A DNA stretch of 64,000 nucleotides from Clostridiales bacterium (GCA_015655075.1 JAATFT010000033.1:1-64000), one strand, 5' to 3'; shown: positions 41,015 to 50,988, numbered from the stretch's first letter. Notes: a model not told the origin generated them from the letters alone. A program made the numbers and translations.

Positions 41015-41338
41015 AAAGGCTGTGAAGGTGTAATGCATACCGCATAGGAGATAGCTGTTTTCTAGCAGAGAGAGGAAGTCACCGGCTGAAAGCTTCCTTA
41101 AGTTCAGATAGTTATTGATTTTCCCACCGGAGCCGCATCTTTGAAACAGACCAGTAGGAGATGACGTGAAGGCACGTTACGCTGTTTTGAGCGCTTATGC
41201 AATAGGATTGCGATGTATATACATTTTAATCGTATTACATAGGAATTTGGGTGGTACCGCGGAATACACAGCTGCTAAGGCTTGTATTATCATGTATGAT
41301 AGTTAATCCGTCCCTGTTTTTCAGGGATGGATTTTTTA
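41015..41338 (+). promoter_or_regulatory. T-box riboswitch (Phe) with terminator
   Basis: The leader has the T-box Stem I elements (AGAGAGGAAG...GGCTGAAAGC), the invariant T-box TGGGTGGTACCGCGG (41248-41262) that pairs with the tRNA acceptor end, and the competing terminator ATCCGTCCCTG/CAGGGATGGAT with a T-run (41306-41337). A UUC at 41103-41105 is a good candidate specifier codon, in agreement with the phenylalanyl-tRNA synthetase genes it controls. Uncharged tRNA-Phe should favour readthrough. Confidence 0.93.
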
Positions 41339-41469
41339 TTGAATAGAAAACTGCGTCCTATTCGATAAAAAACCGCCGGGGGATGCGCAGACGTCCCAAT
41401 GGAAGTTTGTCACTGAAGTGACAGCGGAGTCAGCGCCAGAGTCTGGCGAGCCGGACTCTTTCTTATCGA
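41339..41469 (+). repeat. Intergenic repeat family R1, copy 2
   Basis: It shares with the copy at 15390 the modules GAATAG...CCTATTCGATAAAAAACC, CGCCGGGGGATGCGC, TTTGTCACTGAAGTGAC and GCGCC(A/G)GAGTC...CTCTTTCTT. It is inserted between the T-box terminator and pheS, so it is transcribed in every readthrough mRNA. The remaining 41470-41585 has the pre-Shine-Dalgarno block AAGAGCACTCTATAAAAG. Confidence 0.65.
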
Positions 41470-41585
41470 AAAATTTGAGAGGAAATTCCGTGAATCTCAA
41501 ATAAAAAGTATTCCAGGTATGCAATTGCCAATATGCAATGGGAGCAAGTGTTATAAGAGCACTCTATAAAAGAAAGGAGATCGAC

Positions 41586-42605
41586 ATGAAAGAAAAATTA
41601 AAAGCCATAGTAGAGGAAGCATTAGAGAAAATAAAAGATTCACAAGAGCTAGACAAATTAAATGAAATCAGGGTTGCTTTTTTAGGCAAAAAAGGTGAAC
41701 TAACAGAAATTTTAAAGTCCATGAAAGACGTGGAGCCACAGGAGAGACCCGTAATCGGACAACTGGTGAATGAAGCCAGGAGCATACTGGAAGACAATCT
41801 GGATGAGAAAAAAAAATACTTTGCCCAAAAATTAAGGAGGGAACAAATTCTTAAGGAAACCATAGATGTTACCCTTCCGGCTAAAAAACCCATGATAGGA
41901 CACCGTCATCCCAATTCCATTGCACTGGAGGAAGTTGAGAGAATCTTTGTAGGAATGGGCTATGAAGTAGTGGAAGGGCCTGAAGTGGAATATGATTACT
42001 ACAATTTTGAAGCCTTAAATATTCCGGCTAACCATCCGGCCAGAGACGAGCAGGATACCTTCTATGTTACCGGCGATATTTTATTGAGAACCCAGACTTC
42101 TCCGGTTCAGGTAAGGGAAATGGAAAAGGGCAGGCTGCCTATAAGAATCATAGCTCCCGGCAGGGTGTTCCGCTCCGATGCAGTAGACGCAACCCATTCT
42201 CCCAGTTTTCATCAGATCGAAGGGCTGGTTATCGATAGAAATATTACCTTTGCAGACTTAAAAGGAACTCTTGCTGAATTTGCGAAACAATTATTTGGTG
42301 AAAATACCAGGGTAAAATTCAGGCCTCATCATTTCCCTTTTACAGAACCCAGCGCGGAAGTCGATGTTACCTGCTTTAAATGCCAAGGTGAGGGCTGCCG
42401 TTTCTGTAAAGGTTCCGGCTGGATTGAAATTCTAGGCTGCGGTATGGTGCATCCCAGGGTGCTTAAAATGAGCGGAATAGATCCCAAGCAGTATTCAGGT
42501 TTTGCCTTTGGCGTAGGTTTGGAACGTATTGCATTGTTAAAATATGAAATTGACGATATGAGATTGCTCTACGAAAACGACGTAAGATTTTTAAAGCAGT
42601 TTTAA
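41586..42605 (+). CDS. pheS: Phenylalanine--tRNA ligase alpha subunit
   Basis: A 339-residue PheS. N-terminal coiled coil (about 1-85), then the class II core: motif 1 GHRHPNSIALEEVERIF, motif 2 RIIAPGRVFRSDAVDATHSP with SFHQIEGLV, and motif 3 GFAFGVGLERIALLKY. A Zn-like cluster CFKCQGEGCRFCKGSGW is visible, as in many Firmicutes. AAAGGAG lies 8 bases before the ATG at 41586; the ORF-track start at 41538 is upstream of the ribosome binding site. It is controlled by the T-box and forms an operon with pheT. Confidence 0.97.
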   Translation: MKEKLKAIVEEALEKIKDSQELDKLNEIRVAFLGKKGELTEILKSMKDVEPQERPVIGQLVNEARSILEDNLDEKKKYFAQKLRREQILKETIDVTLPAKKPMIGHRHPNSIALEEVERIFVGMGYEVVEGPEVEYDYYNFEALNIPANHPARDEQDTFYVTGDILLRTQTSPVQVREMEKGRLPIRIIAPGRVFRSDAVDATHSPSFHQIEGLVIDRNITFADLKGTLAEFAKQLFGENTRVKFRPHHFPFTEPSAEVDVTCFKCQGEGCRFCKGSGWIEILGCGMVHPRVLKMSGIDPKQYSGFAFGVGLERIALLKYEIDDMRLLYENDVRFLKQF

Positions 42606-42716
42606 CCTTATAAGCAAACAGTACAGCGGATCCGGAATATCCACGGAATATCCGCTTTGAACGGTTTATTGAAAGATTGGCGGAATAGAAAATTCATCAT
42701 AGGAGGTTTAAATGAA

Positions 42717-45155
42717 ATGAACACACCATTATCATGGATTAAAGCATATGTACCGGAGCTTGACGTAACGGCGCAGGAATATACCGACGGTATGACGTTA
42801 AGCGGTACGAAAGTAGAAGGCTACGAACAGCTGGATGGGGATTTGGATAAAATTGTGGTGGGTAAAATTTTAAAGATAGAAAAACACCCGGACGCGGATA
42901 AATTGATTGTATGTCAGGTGCAGATTACGGAAGAAGGAGATACGGTGCAGATTGTAACCGGGGCCCCCAATGTGAAGGAAGGGGATATCGTACCGGTGGT
43001 ACTGGAAGGAGGCCGTGTTGCGGGCGGTCATGACGGCAGTAAAACTCCGGGGGGAATAAAGATTAAGAAAGGTAAGCTTCGCGGGGTGGAGTCCTGCGGT
43101 ATGATGTGCTCTATTGAAGAAATGGGTTCCAGTAAAGATATGTATCCGGATGCGCCGGATAACGGAATTTATATTTTCAGTGATATTCCTGCATATGACG
43201 GTATTCGGATTGGTTCCAGTGCAGTGGAAGCACTGGGGCTTAACGATGTGGTTTTTGAATATGAAATTACCTCAAACCGCGTGGACTGCTTTGGGGTATT
43301 GGGAATAGCAAGAGAAGCGGCCGCAACCTTCGGTAAAAGTTTTCATCCTCCAGTTGTAAAAGTATCGGGAAATCATGAAAATGCCGCCGATTATATTTCC
43401 GTTGAAATACAAGATAAAGATCTCTGCAGCCGTTATGTGGCAAGAATTGTAAAGAATATCAAGCTCGGACCGTCTCCTTTGTGGATGCAGAGAAAATTAG
43501 CCGCCTGCGGAATCCGACCAATCAATAATCTGGTGGATATTACCAATTATGTTATGGAGGAATATTCCCAGCCTATGCATGCTTACGACCTTAACCTGGT
43601 GGCGGGTAAAAAAATCATTGTCCGAAGAGGTAAGGACGGGGAAGAGTTCCAGACTTTGGACGGTCAGGTAAGAAAAATAGATTCTTCCGTCTTAATGATA
43701 TGCGATGGAGAAAAGCCGGTTGGCATTGCAGGTATTATGGGCGGAGAAAATTCCAAAATTACGGATATGGTTAATACTTTATTATTTGAAGCAGCCTGCT
43801 TTAATGGAACCAATATCCGTTTATCGGGTAAAAAGCTTGGACTTAGGACGGATGCGGCCGCTAAATTTGAAAAGGGTTTGGATCCTAACACTGCTATGGA
43901 AGCTATAAACCGCGCCTGCCAGCTAATTGAAGAATTAGGGGCGGGAGAAGTGGTGGGAGGAGCCGTAGACATCTATCCTACGGCAAGGACCTCCAGAAGG
44001 GTGCCTTTTAGAGCGGACCGTACCAATAAAATATTGGGAACCAGTATAGACAAAGAAACCATGATCGGTTATTTTAAGAAAATAGATTTGGATTATGACG
44101 AAACAACCGGTGAAGTCATTGTCCCAAGCTGGAGACAGGATGTGGAAAGCCAGGCGGATCTGGATGAAGAAGTGGCGCGTTTCTATGGCTATGACAATAT
44201 TCCCACTACCCTACCCACCGGGGAAGCGACTACGGGTAAATTGTCCTTTAAATTACGTGTGGAAAATATGGCAAGGAACATTGCGGAACAGTTCGGTTTT
44301 AACGAAGGCATGAATTACTCCTTTGAAAGTCCGAAGGTATTCGATAAGCTATTGATTCCGGCTGGTGACAAGCTGCGTGAAAATGTGGTGATTTCCAATC
44401 CGCCAGGGGAAGATTTCAGTATTATGAGAACCGTTTCCTTAAACGGCATGTTAAATTCTCTTTCTACCAATTTTAACAGAAGGAATAAGAATGTCCGCTT
44501 ATATGAACTTGGAAATATTTATCTGCCTAAAGCACTTCCGCTTACGGAGCTTCCGGAGGAAAGGATGCAGTTTACCCTTGGAATGTATGGGTCAGGTGAT
44601 TTCTTTGACTTAAAGGGCGTAGTGGAAGAATTTTTAGAAAAAGTCGGTATGAAGAAACTGGTATCCTATGACCCCAAAGCAGGAAAAACCTATTTCCATC
44701 CGGGCCGCCAGGCCAATATTATTTATGAGAATACCGTAATCGGTTATATGGGAGAGGTACATCCGGATGTGCTGGATAATTATGAAATTGGTGAAAAAGC
44801 CTATGCCGCCGTGCTGGATATGCCGGAAATCGTTTCCCGTGCAGCCTTTGACGTAAAATATAAGGGAATTGCCAGGTATCCTGCGGTTTCCCGTGATATC
44901 AGCATGGTTATGCCGAGAAAAATATTAGCAGGGGATGTGGAGGCAGTCCTCCGCAAAAACGGCGGACAGATTCTGGAAAGCTATCATTTATTTGATATTT
45001 ATGAAGGAAGTCAGATAAAAGAAGGCTATAAGTCCATGGCATATTCCATCAGTTTCCGTGCCAAGGACAGGACCCTTGAGGACAAGGACGTAACACAAGT
45101 CATGAAAAGAATCCTGGACGGACTGAGTAAATTAGGCGTTGAATTAAGACAGTAG
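42717..45155 (+). CDS. pheT: Phenylalanine--tRNA ligase beta subunit
   Basis: An 812-residue PheT, full length for the bacterial type: N-terminal MNTPLSWIKAYVPELDV, the OB-fold EMAP-like tRNA-binding domain (about 40-150), B3/B4 editing domain (about 210-380; ITSNRVDCFGVLGIAREAAA), the B5 domain, the catalytic-like core, and the C-terminal anticodon-binding fold (YPAVSRDISMV). The start at 42717 follows AGGAGG by 9 bases; the ATG at 42713 is a 2-codon dead end. 111 bp after pheS in the same operon. Confidence 0.97.
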   Translation: MNTPLSWIKAYVPELDVTAQEYTDGMTLSGTKVEGYEQLDGDLDKIVVGKILKIEKHPDADKLIVCQVQITEEGDTVQIVTGAPNVKEGDIVPVVLEGGRVAGGHDGSKTPGGIKIKKGKLRGVESCGMMCSIEEMGSSKDMYPDAPDNGIYIFSDIPAYDGIRIGSSAVEALGLNDVVFEYEITSNRVDCFGVLGIAREAAATFGKSFHPPVVKVSGNHENAADYISVEIQDKDLCSRYVARIVKNIKLGPSPLWMQRKLAACGIRPINNLVDITNYVMEEYSQPMHAYDLNLVAGKKIIVRRGKDGEEFQTLDGQVRKIDSSVLMICDGEKPVGIAGIMGGENSKITDMVNTLLFEAACFNGTNIRLSGKKLGLRTDAAAKFEKGLDPNTAMEAINRACQLIEELGAGEVVGGAVDIYPTARTSRRVPFRADRTNKILGTSIDKETMIGYFKKIDLDYDETTGEVIVPSWRQDVESQADLDEEVARFYGYDNIPTTLPTGEATTGKLSFKLRVENMARNIAEQFGFNEGMNYSFESPKVFDKLLIPAGDKLRENVVISNPPGEDFSIMRTVSLNGMLNSLSTNFNRRNKNVRLYELGNIYLPKALPLTELPEERMQFTLGMYGSGDFFDLKGVVEEFLEKVGMKKLVSYDPKAGKTYFHPGRQANIIYENTVIGYMGEVHPDVLDNYEIGEKAYAAVLDMPEIVSRAAFDVKYKGIARYPAVSRDISMVMPRKILAGDVEAVLRKNGGQILESYHLFDIYEGSQIKEGYKSMAYSISFRAKDRTLEDKDVTQVMKRILDGLSKLGVELRQ

Positions 45156-45279
45156 GACTTTGTTTTATCAACATAAGACTCTTTCTTATTTAAATTTTTT
45201 CTTATATTTTTATAAAAAAATGCCGATAAAATTATTATCGGTAATGAATTCAAAACCCAATTGCAAAGGAGGAGACAAA

Positions 45280-47835
45280 ATGAAGAAATCCCTGTTTCAT
45301 TGGAAAGCATTTTTATTGGCATTGCTTTTGTCCGTATCGGTGCTTCCGGCTGACAGTGTCTTGGTTTATGCGGCGGCAAAGCCTGTCATGTCGGTGACGT
45401 CCAAAACGGTAATTGGCGTGGATCAGGAATTTAAACTGTCAATTAAGAATTTAACGAAATCCAGGGTAAAATCTGCTAAGTGGTATTCCACCAATAAAAA
45501 GGTGATAACGGTATCCGGCGGCTCTGTCATGTCGCAAGGAAAAGGAACCGCTTATATTAAGTGTAAGATTACCTATAAGAACGGAACTGTCATAACCCCG
45601 TTCTGTAAGGTAACCGTTAAAATCCCGGCAACGGCCATCGAAATTACCAATGCTCAGGATGATATATCCAATAACGGCAGGCAGGTCATTGCGGTAGGGG
45701 ATACGTATGATTTTAACAGTGTACTTACCCCTGCCAATGCGGATAATTACATAACTTACACCATTAGCAACACCGATTATGCCACGGTGGATAAAAAGGG
45801 TATTGTTACCGGAAAGAAACCCGGTTTTGTAACCCTAACCGCTAAAGCCAACTTAAAAAAGCCGGCGGACTATCAGAACCTGTTGGATAATGTCGTTGAG
45901 TTAAAGGACAGCATAAATATTGAAATCGTACCAAAAACGGCGGGTGTTGCCAGTGTGGAAGCGACGGACACGACAACTCTGGAGGTGACCTTTGATAAAG
46001 CAATTAATGAAAGCACCCTGATGAATGGTAATAATAAGCTTTTAAACAATATAACCATAACGGCCAAGGCGGACGGCAACGGCATGACTGCCAGCGGCTT
46101 AGGAATCTTAACCGGCAGCCTTTCTTCGGACAATAAGACGTTAACCATTACGACTTCCGGTTATTTCAACGGTTTATACGGAGTTAAATTTTCAAGCAAT
46201 ATACGGACTGCGGACGGCGAACCCTTGATGGAATATTATGAGACACTGTCTCTGTACGATACCACGCCGCCTTCCTTTAAAGATTACTCGGTGGATGACA
46301 CCGGATTGGTTGCATCCGTTAACTTCAGTGAATCCTTAAATTATTCCGGCATGGTGATAAAAGACGTGGAGCTGGTTACAAATAATACGACGGCAAAAGC
46401 TTCCACGCTTAGCAGATTAGGTCAGAAATCCAATTATAAAGCTTCGAATAACGGTAAATCCTTAACCATTGATCTATCCCAGATGTCTTCTGTCGACCAG
46501 GATAAGATATTTAAAATCGTATTTTCCGGATTAAGGGACAGAGCGGGCAATTATCCTGACAATAATCAGATTACGGCTTATCTGGCTACGGATACTTCCC
46601 CTAAACCTCAGTCTAAACTGGTATCCCTGAAACGTACCGATTTTAATACCCTGACGGCAACCTTTACGAGAGCTATCCAGACTCCCGGAAGAGTATTATT
46701 AAGCAATGGCGAGGTAATTACCGGTGTTGTAAAAGAGGATGATTCCAAACAGGTTACTTACACCCTGGATTCCGAATCCGCAAAACTTACCGGTAAACAG
46801 GAAGTAAACATCGGATACTGGGACAGCTATAATGTAAAAGATTCGGATGATTCCGCCGACGATTATAAAGAAGTGGAAGTCAACTTCACCATTGATTCCA
46901 CGGTGCCGGAATTAAGCGATTACGAACTTGTTGTGGAGACGGATGACGAGGAACCTGTATACAACCTGATATTAACCTTTGACAAGGAGGTAACCCTCAT
47001 TGACGATGACGGAACCTTAAGCGCCAAACTGGTGACGGACGACGGGGAAGTATACACCAATTATGATATCGGATATACCGCGGATGCGGATGATACCTTG
47101 GTAACGGTAATTCTGGACAGAGATGATTTTGATGAACCCGGCACCTATACTATCACCATTCCGGAAGAATTTGTCGAGGATGAATACGGCAATACAAACC
47201 CTGAAACAAGCGTTAAGGTTAATAATACGGAGGGTTCATCCACTGCCTTGCCGCAGCCGGTGGAAATTATTCAATCGGAGGAGGAGGCAAGTATTATTTA
47301 TGTAACCTTTGCCAAGCAGGTGGACGAAGATATGGCAGAGGACTTAGATAATTATGATATAGACGGAGCCGATATTATTTCGGCAGAGCTGACTGATAAC
47401 AGTTCCGGCGGCGCTACGGTGGAATTGACCTTAGAACCCGGCTGCATAACAGAGAACTCAAGGTATACCATAACAGTTTCAGGAATTACCGGATATCATA
47501 ATACCTATACGGAGATGGAAGAATATGAAACAAAGGTTTATCTCCATGAAAATGAAGGCCCAACCATAGAGAATATTGATTATTCTTATCCTATAACCAT
47601 AACGATAACCTTCGATGAAACCCTGGCAGGAACGGCGAGCTTTAAAGTTCTTCAGGACGGTGCGGATTTGGCGGATTACTCTGAAATAAGCGGAAAAAAG
47701 GTAATTATTACCCTGGAGGATAAACCTGTCATGGATGAATCCGTCACGATTGTTCCCACAAGCTATAATCACATAACGGATAAATATGGAAATGCTGCCG
47801 AAATTGATTCGGACTCCATAGTACCAACAAAATAA
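45280..47835 (+). CDS. Large secreted Ig-like surface protein, paralogue 1
   Basis: An 851-residue secreted protein starting at 45280 with AGGAGG upstream (not at 45160). A signal peptide (AFLLALLLSVSVLPADSVLVYAA) precedes a BIG2-like domain (about 30-125; STNKKVITVSGGSVMSQGKG), a second BIG2-like domain with the TYDFNSVLTPANADNY segment, and several SbsA/Big5-like Ig repeats with the EVTFDKAINESTLM and ITITFDETLAGT patterns. No LPXTG motif or S-layer homology domain is seen. It is a paralogue of the gene at 48253 over its whole length. Role: envelope or extracellular structure (inference). Confidence 0.85.
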   Translation: MKKSLFHWKAFLLALLLSVSVLPADSVLVYAAAKPVMSVTSKTVIGVDQEFKLSIKNLTKSRVKSAKWYSTNKKVITVSGGSVMSQGKGTAYIKCKITYKNGTVITPFCKVTVKIPATAIEITNAQDDISNNGRQVIAVGDTYDFNSVLTPANADNYITYTISNTDYATVDKKGIVTGKKPGFVTLTAKANLKKPADYQNLLDNVVELKDSINIEIVPKTAGVASVEATDTTTLEVTFDKAINESTLMNGNNKLLNNITITAKADGNGMTASGLGILTGSLSSDNKTLTITTSGYFNGLYGVKFSSNIRTADGEPLMEYYETLSLYDTTPPSFKDYSVDDTGLVASVNFSESLNYSGMVIKDVELVTNNTTAKASTLSRLGQKSNYKASNNGKSLTIDLSQMSSVDQDKIFKIVFSGLRDRAGNYPDNNQITAYLATDTSPKPQSKLVSLKRTDFNTLTATFTRAIQTPGRVLLSNGEVITGVVKEDDSKQVTYTLDSESAKLTGKQEVNIGYWDSYNVKDSDDSADDYKEVEVNFTIDSTVPELSDYELVVETDDEEPVYNLILTFDKEVTLIDDDGTLSAKLVTDDGEVYTNYDIGYTADADDTLVTVILDRDDFDEPGTYTITIPEEFVEDEYGNTNPETSVKVNNTEGSSTALPQPVEIIQSEEEASIIYVTFAKQVDEDMAEDLDNYDIDGADIISAELTDNSSGGATVELTLEPGCITENSRYTITVSGITGYHNTYTEMEEYETKVYLHENEGPTIENIDYSYPITITITFDETLAGTASFKVLQDGADLADYSEISGKKVIITLEDKPVMDESVTIVPTSYNHITDKYGNAAEIDSDSIVPTK

Positions 47836-47870
47836 ATATCCCTGATTCAATCTAAGCGCACTCTCGGAAT

Positions 47871-47930
47871 AAAAAGGGGGCTTTTGCAAAGCAGCTGAGT
47901 AAGCCGCAAAACAAAAGCTCCCCTTTTTTA
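47871..47930 (+). terminator. Terminator of surface-protein gene 1
   Basis: AAAAAGGGGGCTTTTG pairs with CAAAAGCTCCCCTTTTTT with a single bulge; it ends in a T-run 36 bp after the stop. Confidence 0.8.
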
Positions 47931-48104
47931 ATAAAGATACCCGCAAAGAGCATATCCGTTTCATGTGCTGCCGGATGCCTGATACGAAAAGAGGCAGTAC
48001 TACCGCAATTGAATACAAACAAAAAAGGTAAATATAAATTATTACAAATAATAAAAGTGAAATTTAATAAAATTATAACATTTAATGAAAATTTAGACAA
48101 TATT

Positions 48105-48134
48105 TTGACAAATGTAGGAATTATAATGTAAAAT
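48105..48134 (+). promoter_or_regulatory. Promoter of surface-protein gene 2
   Basis: TTGACA (48105-48110), 18-bp spacer, TAAAAT (48129-48134), with a leader of about 110 nt. The first paralogue shows no equivalent promoter next to it. Confidence 0.6.
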
Positions 48135-48252
48135 AGTAATGAAATATTGTCTGATTGTACAAGCTGCGGGTAAGCACCGGTTTGGGAAGAAAGGGCGATA
48201 GGCGATAAAGGTTTATTTTGAAAAAGGATTTATATAATAGGAGGAACGAAGA

Positions 48253-50790
48253 ATGAAAAGACGGATGCAAAAATGGATGGGAATTTTACTTGCCGTCCTA
48301 CTGATTACATCAATATTCCCTGCAAATGGAGTAATATCACTTGCCGCAACGAAACCAAGTTTATCCATGACTTCCAAGACACTCACCGGGGTGGGGGCGG
48401 CATTTACCTTATCGGTCAAGAATCTGGACAGAACAAAGGTAAAATCAACGGTATGGTATACAAAGAATAAGAGTGTTGCTACCGTAGATTCTTCCACCGG
48501 TTATGTAACTTCTACAGGAAAGGGAAGCACTTATATTAAATGCAGAATTACATATAAAGACGGGACCATACGGTATCCCGCCTGCAAAGTAACGGTTAAA
48601 ATTCCGGCAACGGCAATCCGCATTACCAATACTCCGGAAGAAGGCATGAATAATTTCGCAATCACGGTGGGGGACACCATGGATTTTAACAGTGTGCTTA
48701 CACCAAGTAATGCCAGTGATTTAATAACCTATTCCACCGATAATACCAATTATGCAACAGTTGATAAAAGGGGGATTGTTACAGCTTTAAAGGCCGGTAT
48801 TGTCCGTCTGACGGCTACGGCTTCCATGACAAAAGCCAAGGCTTCCTCCAGTCTGGTAAAAGATACGGTTAATATTCAGATCGTTGAAAAATCAGTCGGC
48901 GTTAAAAGCGCGGAATTGACGGATTCCACCGCCTTAACCATAACCTTTGACGGTGCAGTCAGCGAATCGACGGTAATTGATGAGGACGGTGAACTTCTTG
49001 ACAGCGTATCCATTAAGGCCATGACAGACGGGGAGGGCGATACGGCGGATAAGCTGGGAAATTTAACCGCCAAGTTATCTTCGGATGGGAAAACCTTGAC
49101 GATTACGTCCGAGAATGCTTTTAACGGACTTTATGGACTGCATCTTACAGACAGTATCCAAACTACGGACGGAACGGCTTTAACGGAATATTATAAAAAC
49201 TTGGAATTATACGATACCAAACCACCTTATTTTAAAGATTATGAAGTGGATGATACCGGATTAATTGTTACCCTGGAATTCAGTGAAGCCATGAATTTCA
49301 GTAATATGTCAATTTCCAAGGTAAGCCTGGTAAAGTCCAAGCTGACTGCGGAATCTTCCACCCTAAGTTTATTAAAGACCAAGTCAAATTATGTGAAATC
49401 CGATGACGGCAAATCTTTGACCATTGATTTAACCGATATGGATTCGGACGACCAGAATAAGACTTTTGCCGTAGTATTCTCCGGATTAAAGGATAAAGCC
49501 GGCAATTACCCGAGCAATTCCATTTTAACCGCCTATGTGGCAACGGATACGACGGAAAAAGCCCAGGCTAAATTAAAAACCCTGACACGTACCGGTTATT
49601 ATACGCTGACTGCCACCTTTTCAAGGGCAATCAAGACTCCGGGTGAGGTTTTGCTTAGTAATGGCAAAACAATTGATGGGAAAGTGGATAAAAATGACAG
49701 TAAGGTAGTCAATTTTACTCTGGATTCTTCTTCGGCTAAACTTACCGGTTCACAGAAAGTTTCCATTGGCTATTGGGACAGTTATAATGTAAAGGATTCG
49801 GATGATACCGCAGATGATTACACAAAAAAAACAGTTAATTTTACTGTTGATAAGGATGAACCGGAGTTAAAAACTTATAAACTTACTAAGAAAGACAAGG
49901 ATGACAATGTCGCCTATGTTTTAACCTTAACTTATGATAAAAATGTTATTTTAGCCAGTGATTCGGGAAAATTCACTTCCAAACTTGTTACCCTGAATAA
50001 AGATATCTACTCCCAGAAAAAACTCGAATATACGGCTTCCGTAAAGGATAAGGTTGTAACGGTTAACCTGGATAAAGAACAGTTTGATGAAAACGGAACT
50101 TACACCATAACCATTCCGGAAGGATTTGTAAAGGATAATTTTAATAATGAAAGTAAAAAAAGAGAAATTTCCGTGAATCGAACCGGGACGGCGGGAACAG
50201 AGCTGCCGGCGCCGGAAAGCGTGAAACAATCTTCGGATGATCCGGGCATCGTTCTGGTTACCTTTGAGAATAAGATCGATGAAACCACGGCAGAAAATAA
50301 GGGCAACTATACTATTTCAGGAGTGAATATATCAAAGGCGGAATTGGTTGAAAATAATTCCGGCGGAGCCATCGTCCATCTGACACTGAAAGAAGGAGCC
50401 GTTACGGTAACGGCTACTTATGCCGTAACCATAAAGGGTATTAAAGGATACGGTGATTCCTATACGGAAATGGATAAATATGAGACCACCTTATTATTAT
50501 ATGAAAATGAAGGACCATCCATAACCAAAGTAACCTATAGTTACCCAAGCAAGGTAAAGATAACCTTTGACGAAGCGATTGAAGGAACTGCAAGCTTTAA
50601 TGTTATTCAGGACGGGGAAGATCTGGCGGAGGACTTTGCAATCAGCGGAAGTACCGTTACCATTACTTTAAGCGAAGTACCGGAAATGGGTGTAAAGATG
50701 AAGATTACTCCCACAAGCTCAAATGCCATAACAGATTCTTCCGGCAATAAAGCGACCATATCCACAAAATATGTAACGCCGGACAATTAA
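48253..50790 (+). CDS. Large secreted Ig-like surface protein, paralogue 2
   Basis: An 845-residue secreted protein, colinear with the 851-residue paralogue upstream. Signal peptide (MGILLAVLLITSIFPANGVISLAA), two BIG2-like domains (YTKNKSVATVDSSTGYVTS; ITVGDTMDFNSVLTPSNASD) and multiple SbsA/Big5-like Ig repeats. Matching segments include GYWDSYNVKDSDDTADDY, and the two share the same order of domains throughout. No cell-wall anchor motif is seen, so attachment is unknown. AGGAGG precedes the ATG. Own promoter and terminator, so it can be expressed separately. Confidence 0.87.
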   Translation: MKRRMQKWMGILLAVLLITSIFPANGVISLAATKPSLSMTSKTLTGVGAAFTLSVKNLDRTKVKSTVWYTKNKSVATVDSSTGYVTSTGKGSTYIKCRITYKDGTIRYPACKVTVKIPATAIRITNTPEEGMNNFAITVGDTMDFNSVLTPSNASDLITYSTDNTNYATVDKRGIVTALKAGIVRLTATASMTKAKASSSLVKDTVNIQIVEKSVGVKSAELTDSTALTITFDGAVSESTVIDEDGELLDSVSIKAMTDGEGDTADKLGNLTAKLSSDGKTLTITSENAFNGLYGLHLTDSIQTTDGTALTEYYKNLELYDTKPPYFKDYEVDDTGLIVTLEFSEAMNFSNMSISKVSLVKSKLTAESSTLSLLKTKSNYVKSDDGKSLTIDLTDMDSDDQNKTFAVVFSGLKDKAGNYPSNSILTAYVATDTTEKAQAKLKTLTRTGYYTLTATFSRAIKTPGEVLLSNGKTIDGKVDKNDSKVVNFTLDSSSAKLTGSQKVSIGYWDSYNVKDSDDTADDYTKKTVNFTVDKDEPELKTYKLTKKDKDDNVAYVLTLTYDKNVILASDSGKFTSKLVTLNKDIYSQKKLEYTASVKDKVVTVNLDKEQFDENGTYTITIPEGFVKDNFNNESKKREISVNRTGTAGTELPAPESVKQSSDDPGIVLVTFENKIDETTAENKGNYTISGVNISKAELVENNSGGAIVHLTLKEGAVTVTATYAVTIKGIKGYGDSYTEMDKYETTLLLYENEGPSITKVTYSYPSKVKITFDEAIEGTASFNVIQDGEDLAEDFAISGSTVTITLSEVPEMGVKMKITPTSSNAITDSSGNKATISTKYVTPDN

Positions 50791-50810
50791 TTAAAAATTT
50801 TCAAAGTCAA

Positions 50811-50842
50811 AGAGCTGTCAGCTGCGGGCTGGCGGCTCTTTT
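50811..50842 (+). terminator. Terminator of surface-protein gene 2
   Basis: AGAGCtGtCAGC and GCTGgCgGCTCT form an interrupted stem followed by TTTTG, 20 bp after the stop. Confidence 0.6.
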
Positions 50843-50894
50843 GTGCGACGGGCAGTCGCACAAGAAAAGCAATGCCAAAGCAAAACCGCTCTTC

Positions 50895-50987
50895 CTGCCC
50901 TGTTAATTCTATGAAACCAACCGGGATTTGATGAAAAAGGCAGGCTGCTATTTTACAACTGCCCTGTTAATACTATGAAACCAACCG
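50895..50987. repeat. 29-bp direct repeat
   Basis: CTGCCCTGTTAATTCTATGA plus AACCAACCG at 50895-50923 recurs at 50959-50987 with one change (TTCT to TACT), 64 bp apart. The second copy ends 2 bases before the stop codon of the leucine-rich-repeat pseudogene. Only two copies. Confidence 0.7.
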
Positions 50988-50988
50988 T

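Noticed and set aside
47990-48252. Possible c-di-GMP or other riboswitch in leaders of the surface-protein genes
   Set aside because: The GCGGGTAAGCACCGG region does not match conserved c-di-GMP-I or -II motifs that I can recall.
50895-50987. 29-bp direct repeat as a minimal CRISPR
   Set aside because: Only two copies, no cas genes, and the repeat abuts a coding end.
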